From: CAYNRE01 sp964399535
Lineage (GTDB): Bacteria > Planctomycetota > Planctomycetia > Pirellulales > CAYNRE01
NCBI GenBank assembly: GCA_964399535.1
Contig: CAYNRE010000009.1
Location: 558,001-622,000, forward strand
Direction: 5' to 3'
Length of the DNA stretch: 64,000 bases
The notes beneath the pieces were generated by a model, which ran no database searches, had not been told where the DNA came from, and saw only the letters and a program-made list of their open reading frames with translations. Below are positions 55,413 to 64,000 of this stretch, piece by piece (position 1 is the stretch's first letter; every line of letters starts with the position of its first letter). A program made the translations under genes and the position numbers.

Positions 55413-58400
55413 TCAAGCTACCGCGGCCGAAACCAGGCGCGTAAAAACCGCGCGGGTCTGCTGGCGCACCCGACGGCACTCGTCGCACAGTAGCTCGCCG
55501 CTTTCGTACCCCATCAGGTGCGCCAGCTTGGCCAGTTCCGCCGGGTCGTCGGGTAAATCGTCGCGGGCTTCCGTATTGGTAAGCCGCAAGCGCCCTTCCA
55601 ACGTCCGCAGAAAACGATAGCTGTCGCAGAGCTGCTTGTGGTCGGCGGCCGACAGGTACCCGGCGTGGTGCAGCCCGTTGAGCGCATCGAGCGTGTTGCT
55701 CAGCCGTAACGAATCGGGCCGGTCGTGGCCGTGTTTGAGAATCAGCATCTGGACCAGGAACTCGATGTCCACGATGCCGCCCGGACCGCGCTTCAGATTC
55801 TTGGCCGTGCTGGCTTCCTCGAGCCGCCGCCGCATCTGGGCAATCGCCGCGGCGTCGCCCGGCGACCAAGGCCGCGCGAAGGTGGCCCGCTCGATGGCTT
55901 CTTGAGCCAACTGCCTTCCGCGGGCCGAACCGAGCACCACGCGGGCTCGACAAAGTGCCTGGCGCTCCCAGAGCTGGCCCTGGCCTTCAAGGAAGTAGCG
56001 GAGCAACTCGCCGCAGGTCGTGGCCAGCGCGCCCGAGCGGCCGGTGGGCCGCAGTCGAGGGTCGACCTCGTACAGGCGGCCAAACGGACCGAGTTGGCTG
56101 GCGGCTTTGATGATGCGCTGGCCCAACTCGCTGAAAAAATGCTGATTCGTCGTGGCATCGCTCCGCCGCGACCGCCGGGTGGGCACCGTGTTGCCATCGG
56201 CCTCGTAAAGAAACACCAGGTCCAAGTCGCTGTGGTAGTTCAATTCCCCGCCGCCGAACTTGCCCATCGCCACCACGATCAGCTCCAGGGGCTCGCCAGC
56301 CTGCGGCCCCTCGCCGGCCGTGGGCTGTCCCAGCTTGTCGGCCAGTTTCAGGTACTCGGCCTGGGCAATCTGCTCCAGGCACACCTGCGCCACGTTCGAC
56401 AGGGCCTGGGTGGTGGTCTGAATATCTTCCTTGCCCAGAATGTCGCGGACGCCGATCCGCAATTGCTGCGCGTTTTTGAAGCTGTGCAAAATCGGGTCCA
56501 GGTCTTCCGCCGCCCGGCACAATTCACGCAGCGTGTCTTGCAAGAACGCGAGCGACGGCAGCTTGTTCACCACCAGGCTGTCCATCAATTCGTCGATCAT
56601 GCCCGGGTTCGAGACCAAAATGCCCGACAGAAAGGGACTATAGGCACAGAGCTCGACATAAAGCCGCAGCGTGGGGGGGTTGAAGCTGAACAGCTCCCAC
56701 AACACGCCCTTGCCACCTAGCGATTCGCTCACCTTTTCCAGGTTCACCAGGGTGGAATCGGGATTGGGCGTGGCCGAAATCGCCTTCAGCAGCCGCGGCG
56801 CGATCGAGGCCAGAAAATGGCGGCATCGCCGCGTCGACAGAAATCGAATTCGCTCGGTCGACAGGTTCACCAGGTTTTTATAGGCCCGCTCCAGGTCTTG
56901 AAACGGGTATCGCCCCAGCACCTCGGCGATACGCTGCGGGGTCGGACTGGGATCGAGCACCAGGTCCACTTCTGGCTCGGTCTGGGCGTCGTCGCCGAAG
57001 GCGTCGTGCAACAGGTGGTCGAGAATCTTTCGATTCACCTCGGTGCGGGTCTGAAAATCGGCCACGAACGCCGCCAGGGCGCCCCCTTTGTGCCGGTCGG
57101 TGTAGCCCATGCGCAAAGCCAGTTTGCGCAGCTCGTGGGGGTCCTCGGGCAGCAAATGGGTCTGCAAATCGAACATAATCTGCAGCCGGTGTTCAATCTT
57201 CCGCAGAAAGCTGTAGCTCTCTTCCAGCAGGCTTCGCTCGGTCGGAGTCAGGCAGCCCACGTTTTCCAACCGGGCGATGGCCAAGAGCGTGTTGCCGGTG
57301 CGCAGCTCGGGCAAGTCGGCCCCGTTGAGTAGCTGCAGGAATTGAATCACGAACTCGATGTCGCGAATTCCCCCGTGGCCCGTCTTCACATTGCGAACCT
57401 CGCCCCCTTCGCGCACGGTGCGGGTCTCGATCCGGCGCTTCAGTGCCTTGATGCCGGCAATATCGGCCAGGCTTAAATACCGCCGGTAAATCCAACTCTC
57501 CAGCCGGGCCAAGAACTCTCGGCCCAGCTCCAGGTCGCCCGCGACCGGGCGAGCCTTGACATAGGCCTGCCGCTCCCAGGTGCGGCCCAGCACATCGTAA
57601 TAATGCGTGGCCGATTCCAGGCTGGAAACCAGCGGCCCCCGTTCCCCCTCGGGCCGCAAACGCAGATCGACCCGGTAGGCGTAGCCCGTGGCCGTGTTCT
57701 CGGTCAGCAGCCGAAACACGTCGCGGGCCAGGCGGTCGAAAAACTCCTGGTTGGAAATGCGCCTCGCGCCGTCGGTGTAACCACTCCCTTCGTAGAGCAG
57801 GATCAGATCAATGTCGCTCGAGTAGTTCAGCTCCACGCCGCCGAGCTTGCCCATGCCCAGGGCGACGAACCGGGCCGGCTGACCGTTGGACAACAGCGGC
57901 CGGCCGCGCTTGGCCTCGAGCTGCCGCCGGCAGAAAACGATGGCGGCGTGCAAGATGGCGTCGGCCAGGTAAGAAATCTGCTGTGTAACGATCTCGAGCC
58001 GCTGGCCGCGAATCAGGTCGCCATAGCAAATCCGTAGCGTCTCGCGGCGCTTGAAGCGCCGCAGCGCCGTCATCACCGAGGCCTCGTCGTCCAGCGCTTC
58101 GATCTCGGCACAAAACTCGTCGACCAGCATTTGCCGGGCAACCGGCTGCCCCTCGGTAATCCGCAACAGGTCGTAGCTTTCGCTGTCGCTGACCAGCACA
58201 TCGCTCAGGTGCTGGCTCGTCGAGAACAACTGCAGCAAGATCGGCAGCGCGTCGCGGTCGCGGTCGAATAGCGCCCCCACGGCCAACGGGTTGCGGGCCG
58301 CGGCGATAAACCGCTCGAGATTGTTAATGGCCATGTCCGGATCGGCCGAGCGCGGCAGGTGCTCGGCCAACTGCTGCCAGAGCGACGCCACGAGGTCCAG

Positions 58401-58532
58401 CGTCAGGCCGCTGCCGGCCAGGCTCACCAAACAGCGGTGGCCGCGCGCCGGATCGACCAAACCCCAGTCACCCAACTGGTTCGCGGCCTCGGCCGGTTGG
58501 TCCAATAGCGTCCGCAATTGGTCAAGTTGCAT
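55413..58532 (-). CDS. glnE: Bifunctional glutamine synthetase adenylyltransferase/adenylyl-removing enzyme
   Basis: A 1039-residue regulator that adds and removes AMP on glutamine synthetase. Two nucleotidyltransferase domains are visible: the N-terminal one with ALGMGKLGGVELNYSSDIDL and LLYE, the C-terminal one with AMGKFGGGELNYHSDLDLVF. Each is followed by a helical GlnE domain, with RTVREGGEVRNVKTGHGGIR and LKRGPGGIVDIEFLVQMLIL as parts of them. Length agrees with the family (about 950-1000). The start at ATG 58532 is preferred over a TTG at 58547. It converges with the P-II gene, which matches its expected regulator. Confidence 0.95.
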   Translation of the reverse strand: MQLDQLRTLLDQPAEAANQLGDWGLVDPARGHRCLVSLAGSGLTLDLVASLWQQLAEHLPRSADPDMAINNLERFIAAARNPLAVGALFDRDRDALPILLQLFSTSQHLSDVLVSDSESYDLLRITEGQPVARQMLVDEFCAEIEALDDEASVMTALRRFKRRETLRICYGDLIRGQRLEIVTQQISYLADAILHAAIVFCRRQLEAKRGRPLLSNGQPARFVALGMGKLGGVELNYSSDIDLILLYEGSGYTDGARRISNQEFFDRLARDVFRLLTENTATGYAYRVDLRLRPEGERGPLVSSLESATHYYDVLGRTWERQAYVKARPVAGDLELGREFLARLESWIYRRYLSLADIAGIKALKRRIETRTVREGGEVRNVKTGHGGIRDIEFVIQFLQLLNGADLPELRTGNTLLAIARLENVGCLTPTERSLLEESYSFLRKIEHRLQIMFDLQTHLLPEDPHELRKLALRMGYTDRHKGGALAAFVADFQTRTEVNRKILDHLLHDAFGDDAQTEPEVDLVLDPSPTPQRIAEVLGRYPFQDLERAYKNLVNLSTERIRFLSTRRCRHFLASIAPRLLKAISATPNPDSTLVNLEKVSESLGGKGVLWELFSFNPPTLRLYVELCAYSPFLSGILVSNPGMIDELMDSLVVNKLPSLAFLQDTLRELCRAAEDLDPILHSFKNAQQLRIGVRDILGKEDIQTTTQALSNVAQVCLEQIAQAEYLKLADKLGQPTAGEGPQAGEPLELIVVAMGKFGGGELNYHSDLDLVFLYEADGNTVPTRRSRRSDATTNQHFFSELGQRIIKAASQLGPFGRLYEVDPRLRPTGRSGALATTCGELLRYFLEGQGQLWERQALCRARVVLGSARGRQLAQEAIERATFARPWSPGDAAAIAQMRRRLEEASTAKNLKRGPGGIVDIEFLVQMLILKHGHDRPDSLRLSNTLDALNGLHHAGYLSAADHKQLCDSYRFLRTLEGRLRLTNTEARDDLPDDPAELAKLAHLMGYESGELLCDECRRVRQQTRAVFTRLVSAAVA

Positions 58533-58704
58533 GGCGCATGCAGACAATGGCTGTCGTGCTCGACCGGAACCCAGGAGCGGATTCGACCCAGCACGGCCGC
58601 CGACCGAGCAGGTGGTTCGGCGACATGGACTTTCCTAGTGCTCTCAAGCGGTGGTCCAGCTCCCTGGGTTGCCTGATTCCGAGCACTAGACCCGCCGTGC
58701 CGGC

Positions 58705-60144
58705 TCACGGTCGGGGGGAGACTAATGAGTATACCTCGGGACCCACATGCTGGGTCACCACCTGGCCAAACAAGGTGAAGGCGTTGGCGTCGTAAATCAC
58801 CACCGGCAGGAGCTGCCCCACCTGCCGCGGCTGGCCATCGAAAACCACGATTCGGTCGCAGAGGGTCCGCCCGACCAACTGCAACGGGTCGGTCGCGCCC
58901 TCGGCCGCCCCCTGGCGATGGGCGTTTTTCGACGGCCCCTCGACCAGAATCTCGACCGTCCGACCCAAAAACGGCTGGTTGTCTTCCTCGCTGATCTGGT
59001 TCTGAACCGCCAGCAGCTCGTTGTTGCGCCGCCGCTTGACCTCGTCGGGCACGTCGTCGGGAAACCGCTCGAATCCCCGGGTGCCCGGGCGGGGACTGTA
59101 CTTGAAAATGAAGCTGTTTTTGAACCGCGATTCGCGAACCAAATCGACCGTGGCCTGAAAATCCTCCTCGGTTTCACCCGAGAATCCCACAATAAAGTCG
59201 CTGGTGACCGCCGCGTCGCTCACCAGCTCGCGAATCTCCCCCAGCATCTGCCGGTAAAATTCCACCTCGTACAGCCGCTTCATCCGCTCCAGCACCCGGT
59301 TCGAACCGCTTTGGGCCGGCACATGAAAATAGCGGGCGCACTTGGGCAGGTCGCGCACCGCCCGGATCAGGTCGCCCGTCATGTCCTTGGGAAAATTGGT
59401 GACGAACTTGATCCGGTCCAGCCCCTGGATCTCATGCAGCCGTGCGAGCAGATCGGAAAGCCGGGTCGTGCTCTCCCCGTCGCGGTAGCGGTAGCTGTTC
59501 ACCGTCTGCCCGAGCAGCGTCACCTCGCGGCAACCCTCCCCCACAAGCTGCCGCACTTCGGCTTCAATCGCCTGGGGAGATCGGCTCTGCTCGGGCCCGC
59601 GCACCTGGGGCACAATGCAGTAAGTGCAGAACTTGTCGCAGCCGAACATGATCCGCACATACGCCTGGTAGGGTGTCGGCCGCATCTGCGGATCGCGGGC
59701 CGGGTCGTAGGCGGCGAAGCTGTCTTCGATCTGGTTGCGGCTGCCAGCCTGGCGGGCAAGGCTCACTTCCAAACGCGGACCGCTCCCGGCCGCGATCTCT
59801 TCCAACAAGCGCGGAACCTGGTGCAGTTGGCCCGGGCCCACCACCAGGTCTACGAACGGCGCCCGCTCGAAGATTTGCCGCTGATCTTTCTGGGCCATGC
59901 AGCCCAGCACCCCGATGATCTTGTGAGGGTGCTGGCGCTTGGCGTGCTTCAGCCGGCCCAGGGCGCTGTAGATTTTGTCTTCCGCGTGCTGCCGCACGCT
60001 GCACGTGTTGAACAAGATGGTGTCGGCCAACCGGGGATGATCGACCAACTCGTAGCCCTGCTGGCGCAAGCTGCCCACCACCAGCTCGCTGTCGAGCAGG
60101 TTCATTTGGCAGCCCACCGTTTCAATGTACAGGCGCTTGGTCAT
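58705..60144 (-). CDS. miaB: tRNA-2-methylthio-N6-dimethylallyladenosine synthase
   Basis: A 479-residue radical-SAM methylthiotransferase that modifies adenosine 37 of some tRNAs. The N-terminal UPF0004 domain has ETVGCQMNLLDSELV, NTCSVRQHAEDKI and GVLGCMAQK, whose three cysteines bind the auxiliary cluster. The radical-SAM cluster motif is FGCDKFCTYCIVP. KFVTNFPKDM and VPAQSGSNRVLERMKR follow, and a TRAM domain ends the protein (FLGRTVEILVEGPSKNA). The C-terminal TRAM is about 80 residues. The start is ATG 60144. It is in the same strand as glnE but separated by 172 bases. Confidence 0.94.
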   Translation of the reverse strand: MTKRLYIETVGCQMNLLDSELVVGSLRQQGYELVDHPRLADTILFNTCSVRQHAEDKIYSALGRLKHAKRQHPHKIIGVLGCMAQKDQRQIFERAPFVDLVVGPGQLHQVPRLLEEIAAGSGPRLEVSLARQAGSRNQIEDSFAAYDPARDPQMRPTPYQAYVRIMFGCDKFCTYCIVPQVRGPEQSRSPQAIEAEVRQLVGEGCREVTLLGQTVNSYRYRDGESTTRLSDLLARLHEIQGLDRIKFVTNFPKDMTGDLIRAVRDLPKCARYFHVPAQSGSNRVLERMKRLYEVEFYRQMLGEIRELVSDAAVTSDFIVGFSGETEEDFQATVDLVRESRFKNSFIFKYSPRPGTRGFERFPDDVPDEVKRRRNNELLAVQNQISEEDNQPFLGRTVEILVEGPSKNAHRQGAAEGATDPLQLVGRTLCDRIVVFDGQPRQVGQLLPVVIYDANAFTLFGQVVTQHVGPEVYSLVSPRP

Positions 60145-60307
60145 GGGCAGAGTCGGTCTTCGGTACCGCCTAAACGGCTGGGGTGCCCGGCTCAGGCCAG
60201 CCCACCCGGTAATTTGGGGTTCTGGCCAGTTGCGCGCCCGCCGCGTCGCGTTCGCCACTCTGCGCGTTCAACCGATCTGGCGAACCCCGTTCGGGCCCGG
60301 CGGTCGA

Positions 60308-60517
60308 TCAAGCGGCGCGGGCGCGGCGATCGGGGGCCGGCGCGGCGGCCTCGGCCTGGGCCGCCAATCGCTGGCGGCGCTGTTCGGCCTCAACCTGCCA
60401 GCGCAGTTCGGCCAGCGATTTTTCGCGTTGGGCAATCATCAAGCGTACCAAGCCCACTACGGCGATGTAACCGGCCAGGCTCAACAAACCCCAGTCCCAG
60501 GCATCCAGGTTTCCCAT
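60308..60517 (-). CDS. Small membrane protein, unrecognised
   Basis: A 69-residue protein with one membrane segment, about residues 9-28 (WGLLSLAGYIAVVGLVRLM), followed by a charged helix LAELRWQVEAEQRRQRLAA and an alanine-rich end. The start at ATG 60517 is supported by a strong ribosome-binding site, AGGAAGGAA. The reading frame is open upstream to 60691 without protein-like sequence. A topology with one membrane helix and a cytoplasmic coiled coil is likely. No function is known. It lies 163 bases upstream of miaB. Confidence 0.65.
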   Translation of the reverse strand: MGNLDAWDWGLLSLAGYIAVVGLVRLMIAQREKSLAELRWQVEAEQRRQRLAAQAEAAAPAPDRRARAA

Positions 60518-60865
60518 CGTCAGATTCCTTCCTGACAAGGCGGACCTCGCGCCGTTGAGCCGGCCCGCTAACGCCCCGACGCGGCGGCCGGCTGGGTGCC
60601 GGCCTGGTCTTGGAAAGCCCCGGGGGCGGAACATCCTATCGCACCGAGCGGGTTGGCGGCGAGGCCGCTTTAGGCCGCTAGAAATAGGCAAAAACCCCTC
60701 GCTCGGGCCCAGCCGAACGCCTGGGCCAGGCCTCGGGCGGTGCCGGCCCGGATTGCCGCGGCTGGTACGCTCGCCGCGGAACCGCGCGATCTCCGGATCC
60801 TCGCCTGGCCAAAGAGGCGCCGGCCAAGACGGAGGACTTCCCCGGCGTTGCCTCGGCGAAGGCGG
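60518..60865. other. Intergenic region between FKBP isomerase and small membrane protein
   Basis: These 348 bases are downstream of the FKBP gene and upstream of the small membrane protein, both minus. The promoter of the latter should lie here. I found no T-tract terminator hairpin and no coding region with protein-like sequence. Confidence 0.45.
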
Positions 60866-61579
60866 CTACTCGATGCCCAACAGTTCGATGTCGAACACCA
60901 GCGTGGCGTTCGGGCCAATATCCTGCCCCGCGCCCCGCTCGCCGTAGGCCAAATTGGCGGGAATGTACAACTGCCACTTCGATCCCACCGGCATCAGCTT
61001 TAGCGCCTCGGTCCAGCCGGCAATGACCCCCTCGACCGGAAAGGTAGCCGGTTCACCCCGGGCGTACGAACTGTCGAACACGGTGCCGTCGATCAGCCGT
61101 CCCTCGTAATGGGTTTGAACCGTGTCGGTCCCCTTGGGCTTGGCCCCCTTGCCCTGGCGTACCACCTTGTACTGCAGCCCGCTGGGCAGAGTCTGTACCC
61201 CCTTTTTCTTGCCGTTTTCGGCCAGGAAGGCCTCTCCCTCGCGTGCGTTGGTAACGGCCAATTCGCGGCCGCGGTCCATCTGGCGAGTGCGCATGGTTCG
61301 TTCCAGCTCCTGCAGCACGGCGACAATCTCCGCGTCGGTGAGACGCATCGGGGCGCCATTGAGAACATCGCTCAGCCCGGCCGCGAAATCGTCGCAAACG
61401 ATCGTCAGCCCCTGTTGTTTCAGGTTCTGTCCGATGCTCACGCCCAGGGCGTAACTGGCCTTGGCTTCCGCCGAAGGAAAGTTGCCACCCCCTTCGGGAA
61501 GCGGCTCGTCGGCTGGTGTCGAATTAAGTGAGCCCATGGTCAGCGCCACGACGGCCATCAGAACGTGCATCGGCTTCAT
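60866..61579 (-). CDS. FKBP-type peptidyl-prolyl isomerase, exported
   Basis: A 237-residue isomerase of the FkpA/Mip type. The signal peptide is about residues 1-22 (MHVLMAVVALTMGSLNSTPA then DEP). The N-terminal dimerisation domain begins with AKASYALGVSIGQNLKQQG, and the C-terminal FKBP domain carries GTDTVQTHYEGRLIDGTVFD, then GEPATFPVEGVIAGWTEALK, MPVGSKWQLYIPANLAYGE and ATLVFDIELLGIE. It assists folding of exported proteins. The start at ATG 61579 is chosen so that the signal peptide begins the protein; the frame is open to 61783. Confidence 0.92.
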   Translation of the reverse strand: MKPMHVLMAVVALTMGSLNSTPADEPLPEGGGNFPSAEAKASYALGVSIGQNLKQQGLTIVCDDFAAGLSDVLNGAPMRLTDAEIVAVLQELERTMRTRQMDRGRELAVTNAREGEAFLAENGKKKGVQTLPSGLQYKVVRQGKGAKPKGTDTVQTHYEGRLIDGTVFDSSYARGEPATFPVEGVIAGWTEALKLMPVGSKWQLYIPANLAYGERGAGQDIGPNATLVFDIELLGIE

Positions 61580-61831
61580 CGGGTGGAACTCCCACGTCGC
61601 GCGAACCCTCTGCGATCGGCCGGACAGAGAGTGGCTCGCCGCCTCGTGCTCCTGCCCGCGAGCACCAGGCCTGCCACGACGTTGATCATTGCAAACAGAG
61701 CACCGAGTCCGGCTCGGCGTTTGCCCCCGGGTTGCGGCCGGAGACACCAGGGGTATGGAGTGTGCGCTTCTCGAGGGGCCCAAAAAACGGGCGAGGCGTG
61801 GGAGGGAAATCAGAGCATGGCGCGCGACGAA

Positions 61832-62104
61832 CTACTCTTCGTCGCCCTCTTCCCATTCCTCCTCCTCGTCGTCCCCTTCCTCGTCCTCTTCCCAGTCTTC
61901 CTCGTCCTCTTCTTCGTCTTCTTCCTCTTCCCAGTCTTCGTCTTCTTCTTCGTCCCAGTCCTCTTCGTCATCCGCTTCTTCGTCGAACTCTTCGTCGTCG
62001 ACTTCTTCCCATTCGTCTTCTTCCTCTTCGTCGTCGCCTTCTTCCTCCTCCTCTTCGTCATCTTCCTCGTCGTCGAACTCTTCGTCGTCGAGTTCTTCGT
62101 CCGA
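61832..62104. repeat. Low-complexity tract (TCnTCn / GAnGAn) encoding the acidic tail
   Basis: The plus strand is a pyrimidine-rich run of TCTTCG, TCCTC and TTCATC-type units over about 270 bases, and the minus strand the matching purine run. It codes for the Asp/Glu tail of scpB. Units are irregular triplet-based variants, not exact tandem repeats, so selection for acidic residues, not simple slippage alone, seems to shape it. On the plus strand it creates long serine- or phenylalanine-rich open frames that are not genes. Confidence 0.8.
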
Positions 62105-63010
62105 AGCCACCGGGCCGCCGCGCAGTGCGAATTGCGGGTCGACGAGCAGCTCGTCGAGCCACTGGGAACGGACAGGGTCTCCAGAAATTGCAGTTCTCAC
62201 AACGGACTCCTCTCGGCCAGTAATCGAAGTACCTGTTTCGCGGGCCGGGTCTCCTGCCCGGCGATGGTCTGGCAGATTCTTGGGAAGATTCGCCGAAGGG
62301 GTACCACTCGCCTTGAGCAACTCGGCTCGCGGCAAATCTGCCAGGCTCCCCAGCCCGAATACCTCCAGAAAATGTTTCGTGGTTCCGTAGAGAAACGGCC
62401 TGCCCAGCTCGTTGGCCCGACCGGCGATGCGCACCAGGTCGCGTTCCATCAATTGCCGCAGCATTTCGCCGCACTGCACCCCACGGATCGCTTCAATATC
62501 GGCTCTCAGCACCGGCTGACGATAGGCCACGATGGCGATCGTTTCCAGGGCCGGGCCGGAAAGCCGCGAATCGCTCACCAAGCGGTGCCAACGCCGAATC
62601 CAACGACCAAACCGCGGCCGCGTCAACAGTTGGTACCCGCCGGCGACGGTTTCCACGCGAAAAGCGGTCCCTCCCGCGTCGTAAAGTCCGTTCAGTCGGC
62701 GGATTAATGTACGGGCTTCGGTTCCATCCGCCAAGCGGGCAAATTTGGCCAATTTCCGACCGCTCAACGGCTCCCTGGCCAAGAGCAAGATCGTTTCGAG
62801 CCGGGCCAACCGGGCATCGCGACGCGTGGGCGAGTCGTCTGCAGGCCTGGCCGCAGCCGAACCACCGTCGGCGACCGGCCGCAGCCCCCACCAGGCTGGA
62901 ACCTGCCGAGGTGCGCCACCCCAACGCCGACGCGGCGGCCACTCCTGCCGACTGGGCCAGCTTCCGCTAGCAGTTCGACACCAGCCGCTTTGGTTAGTCG
63001 GCCGAACCAA
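61832..63010 (-). CDS. scpB: Segregation and condensation protein B with acidic C-terminal tail
   Basis: A 392-residue protein. The core (about residues 65-235) is ScpB, a subunit of the SMC-kleisin condensin, with two winged helices: RRDARLARLETILLLAREPL and SGPALETIAIVAYRQPVLRA then DIEAIRGVQC, and GRPFLYGTTKHFLEVFGLGS at the end. After a linker comes a 90-residue tail made almost only of Asp and Glu with scattered Trp, Gly and Phe (about residues 303-392). Ordinary ScpB is about 190-250 residues. The start is uncertain: no ATG fits, and TTG at 63010 with AGGGGGG upstream is the best candidate. No scpA is adjacent. Confidence 0.85.
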   Translation of the reverse strand: MVRPTNQSGWCRTASGSWPSRQEWPPRRRWGGAPRQVPAWWGLRPVADGGSAAARPADDSPTRRDARLARLETILLLAREPLSGRKLAKFARLADGTEARTLIRRLNGLYDAGGTAFRVETVAGGYQLLTRPRFGRWIRRWHRLVSDSRLSGPALETIAIVAYRQPVLRADIEAIRGVQCGEMLRQLMERDLVRIAGRANELGRPFLYGTTKHFLEVFGLGSLADLPRAELLKASGTPSANLPKNLPDHRRAGDPARETGTSITGREESVVRTAISGDPVRSQWLDELLVDPQFALRGGPVASDEELDDEEFDDEEDDEEEEEEGDDEEEEDEWEEVDDEEFDEEADDEEDWDEEEDEDWEEEEDEEEDEEDWEEDEEGDDEEEEWEEGDEE

Positions 63011-63313
63011 ACGACCGCCCCCCTGGCTTGCTTGCCCTTGGAAATCAGATCTGCCGCCGTGAAGTACGATTTCAGCGAGGCACCACTTCGATGTTCAGCT
63101 CAGGCCCCCGGCCCCGGTTGCCAGCGTGGTCTGTGGGCCACATCGGGCCAATCTCGGCCAGCCACGCCTGATTAGCTCATTTTGCCGGTGAAAAGCTAGG
63201 GCGCCGACCCGCTTTCGAAAAACTTTGGGGGGGTGGGACGCTGTGCGGCCTTGACCCCCCCTCGTCGCAGGCCGAGCCCACTGGCCCGAGCCGGCCCCGC
63301 GGTTCGGGCCAAG
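63011..63313. other. Intergenic region upstream of scpB
   Basis: These 303 bases separate scpB from the partial gene at the right edge, both minus. The promoter of scpB is expected here. I see no clear promoter pair, no RNA gene and no coding region. Confidence 0.45.
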
Positions 63314-64000
63314 CTACCGGGTCTGTCGCCGCCAGGCCTCGACCTCGGTGACAACCTTGGCGACCGCCTCCGAGGGATCGGAATCGGTCGCCTCGAAGTG
63401 CCGGACGTAGCCCGAATTGCCCGCCAGGCTCATTTTGCAATGAAACCGGTATAAACCTGGCTGCGCACCCCAGGTTTCCAGCAAATAGTACTGGGCCCCC
63501 AACTGCTGCAGGCGGGCAAACTGCTCGGCGAACGGCTCGCCCACGGTCGGCGACGCAAGGGGCGCGGCACTCGTCGACGTGGCGGTCGCAATGCCTTCGG
63601 TCGAAGTCGGCACCAGAGGGCCCAGGGGCTGGGGAGAAAATTCTTCCGCTGCTGTCATCGGTGTCTGATGCGCGGTGGGACGCACTCCGCTCGGCGCCGT
63701 TGCCGCGTCCGAAGACCAGGACGACGGATTCCACCCTCCCGATCCGCCAGAACGCCGTCCAGGTCGGGAGAGCGGAACCGCAGATGCCGCCTGTGGCTGA
63801 AAGACCTCCGGGGGCGATGCCAGTGGCTCGGGCATCGTGCCCTGAGAGTCCAATCCGGTGCTTCCCCAGGCCGCTTGCGACCGTGACGCGGCAACCTGCG
63901 CCGTGGTCGACCTTGGGGCGGCCTGATCGGCCGAATCCGCTCCGCTGCCGCGCCCTCCAAAGTCGACGTATTCGCGAATTCGCTCGGCGAGCACGGCGTC
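63314..64000 (-). CDS. Conserved planctomycete protein of unknown function, C-terminal part (cut by window edge)
   Basis: The C-terminal 228 or so residues of a protein whose start lies beyond the right edge; the frame is open to the last base. The visible part has a proline-, serine- and alanine-rich linker (about 110 residues, low complexity) followed by a conserved C-terminal domain with LGAQYYLLETWGAQPGLYRF, HCKMSLAGNSGYVRHFEA and SEAVAKVVTEVEAWR. I recall similar C-terminal domains in other planctomycete hypothetical proteins, but no function. The N-terminal LAERIREYVDF stretch may end an upstream domain. Confidence 0.75.
   Translation of the reverse strand, partial: DAVLAERIREYVDFGGRGSGADSADQAAPRSTTAQVAASRSQAAWGSTGLDSQGTMPEPLASPPEVFQPQAASAVPLSRPGRRSGGSGGWNPSSWSSDAATAPSGVRPTAHQTPMTAAEEFSPQPLGPLVPTSTEGIATATSTSAAPLASPTVGEPFAEQFARLQQLGAQYYLLETWGAQPGLYRFHCKMSLAGNSGYVRHFEATDSDPSEAVAKVVTEVEAWRRQTR

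Noticed and set aside
61832..62104. CRISPR-like or satellite array
   Set aside because: The units are irregular triplet variants with no spacer pattern, and they encode the scpB tail in frame.
61689..62390. Long plus-strand frame rich in serine, and another rich in phenylalanine and leucine, over the acidic tract
   Set aside because: Both are mirror images of the GA-rich scpB tail on the other strand. There is no start signal or protein-like composition.

Overview
The window looks like a chromosomal stretch from a planctomycete, most likely Pirellulales-like. Base composition is high in GC (about 65-70 % where I counted by hand). It carries families typical of that phylum: a Tat-exported DUF1501 protein, a TIGR03790 protein, a secreted redoxin / cytochrome c / copper type II monooxygenase-like fusion, HEAT-repeat lipoproteins, and fatty-acid genes with an unusual long acyl carrier protein. 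Genes sit in many short runs of 2-5 that switch strand often. I see no rRNA, prophage, insertion sequence, CRISPR array or plasmid feature. The content is mainly housekeeping plus planctomycete-specific secreted proteins.

Layout. 1-3.5 kb: end of argB, then argD, argF and rph (arginine synthesis, RNase PH). 3.5-10 kb: two small membrane proteins, tRNA-Gly(CCC) with its own promoter, an SGNH hydrolase, an ankyrin-repeat protein and the redoxin/cytochrome/copper fusion. 10.4-14.4 kb: a five-gene type II fatty-acid cassette on the minus strand (dehydratase-like, fabG, long ACP, second dehydratase-like, fabF). 14.4-21.4 kb: a PTS enzyme I with a structured leader, a prolyl oligopeptidase, a CPBP protease with an esterase, and an RraA-like protein. 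21.4-22.5 kb: a low-GC island with one unrecognised small membrane protein. 22.5-28.8 kb: an ArsR/AHSA1 pair with a clear operator, a TMEM175-like channel, an orphan iron-type binding protein and a secreted zinc peptidase.

28.9-45.8 kb: glyA, tadA, TIGR03790, a TetR-controlled HlyD/ABC exporter with a promoter-operator I can read directly, DUF1501, an AhpD-like protein, a MauE-like protein, thiolase, CoxG-like protein, acyl-CoA dehydrogenase, a cyclopropane synthase-like methyltransferase and an HDAC-family deacetylase. 45.9-64 kb: a secreted helical protein, a HEAT-repeat lipoprotein, a beta-hydroxyacid dehydrogenase, a divergent PGK-like gene coupled to tmk and holB, a lipoprotein, a P-II protein facing glnE, miaB, a small membrane protein, an FKBP isomerase, scpB with a 90-residue acidic tail, and a fragment of a conserved planctomycete gene at the right edge.

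The best leads for something undescribed are: (1) the fatty-acid cassette, where one of two dehydratase paralogs has lost the catalytic glutamate and the ACP has a roughly 45-residue insertion; (2) the degenerate PGK paralog translationally linked to tmk-holB; (3) the ScpB acidic tail; (4) the transferred low-GC small membrane protein. None of these is proven to be a new system from sequence alone.
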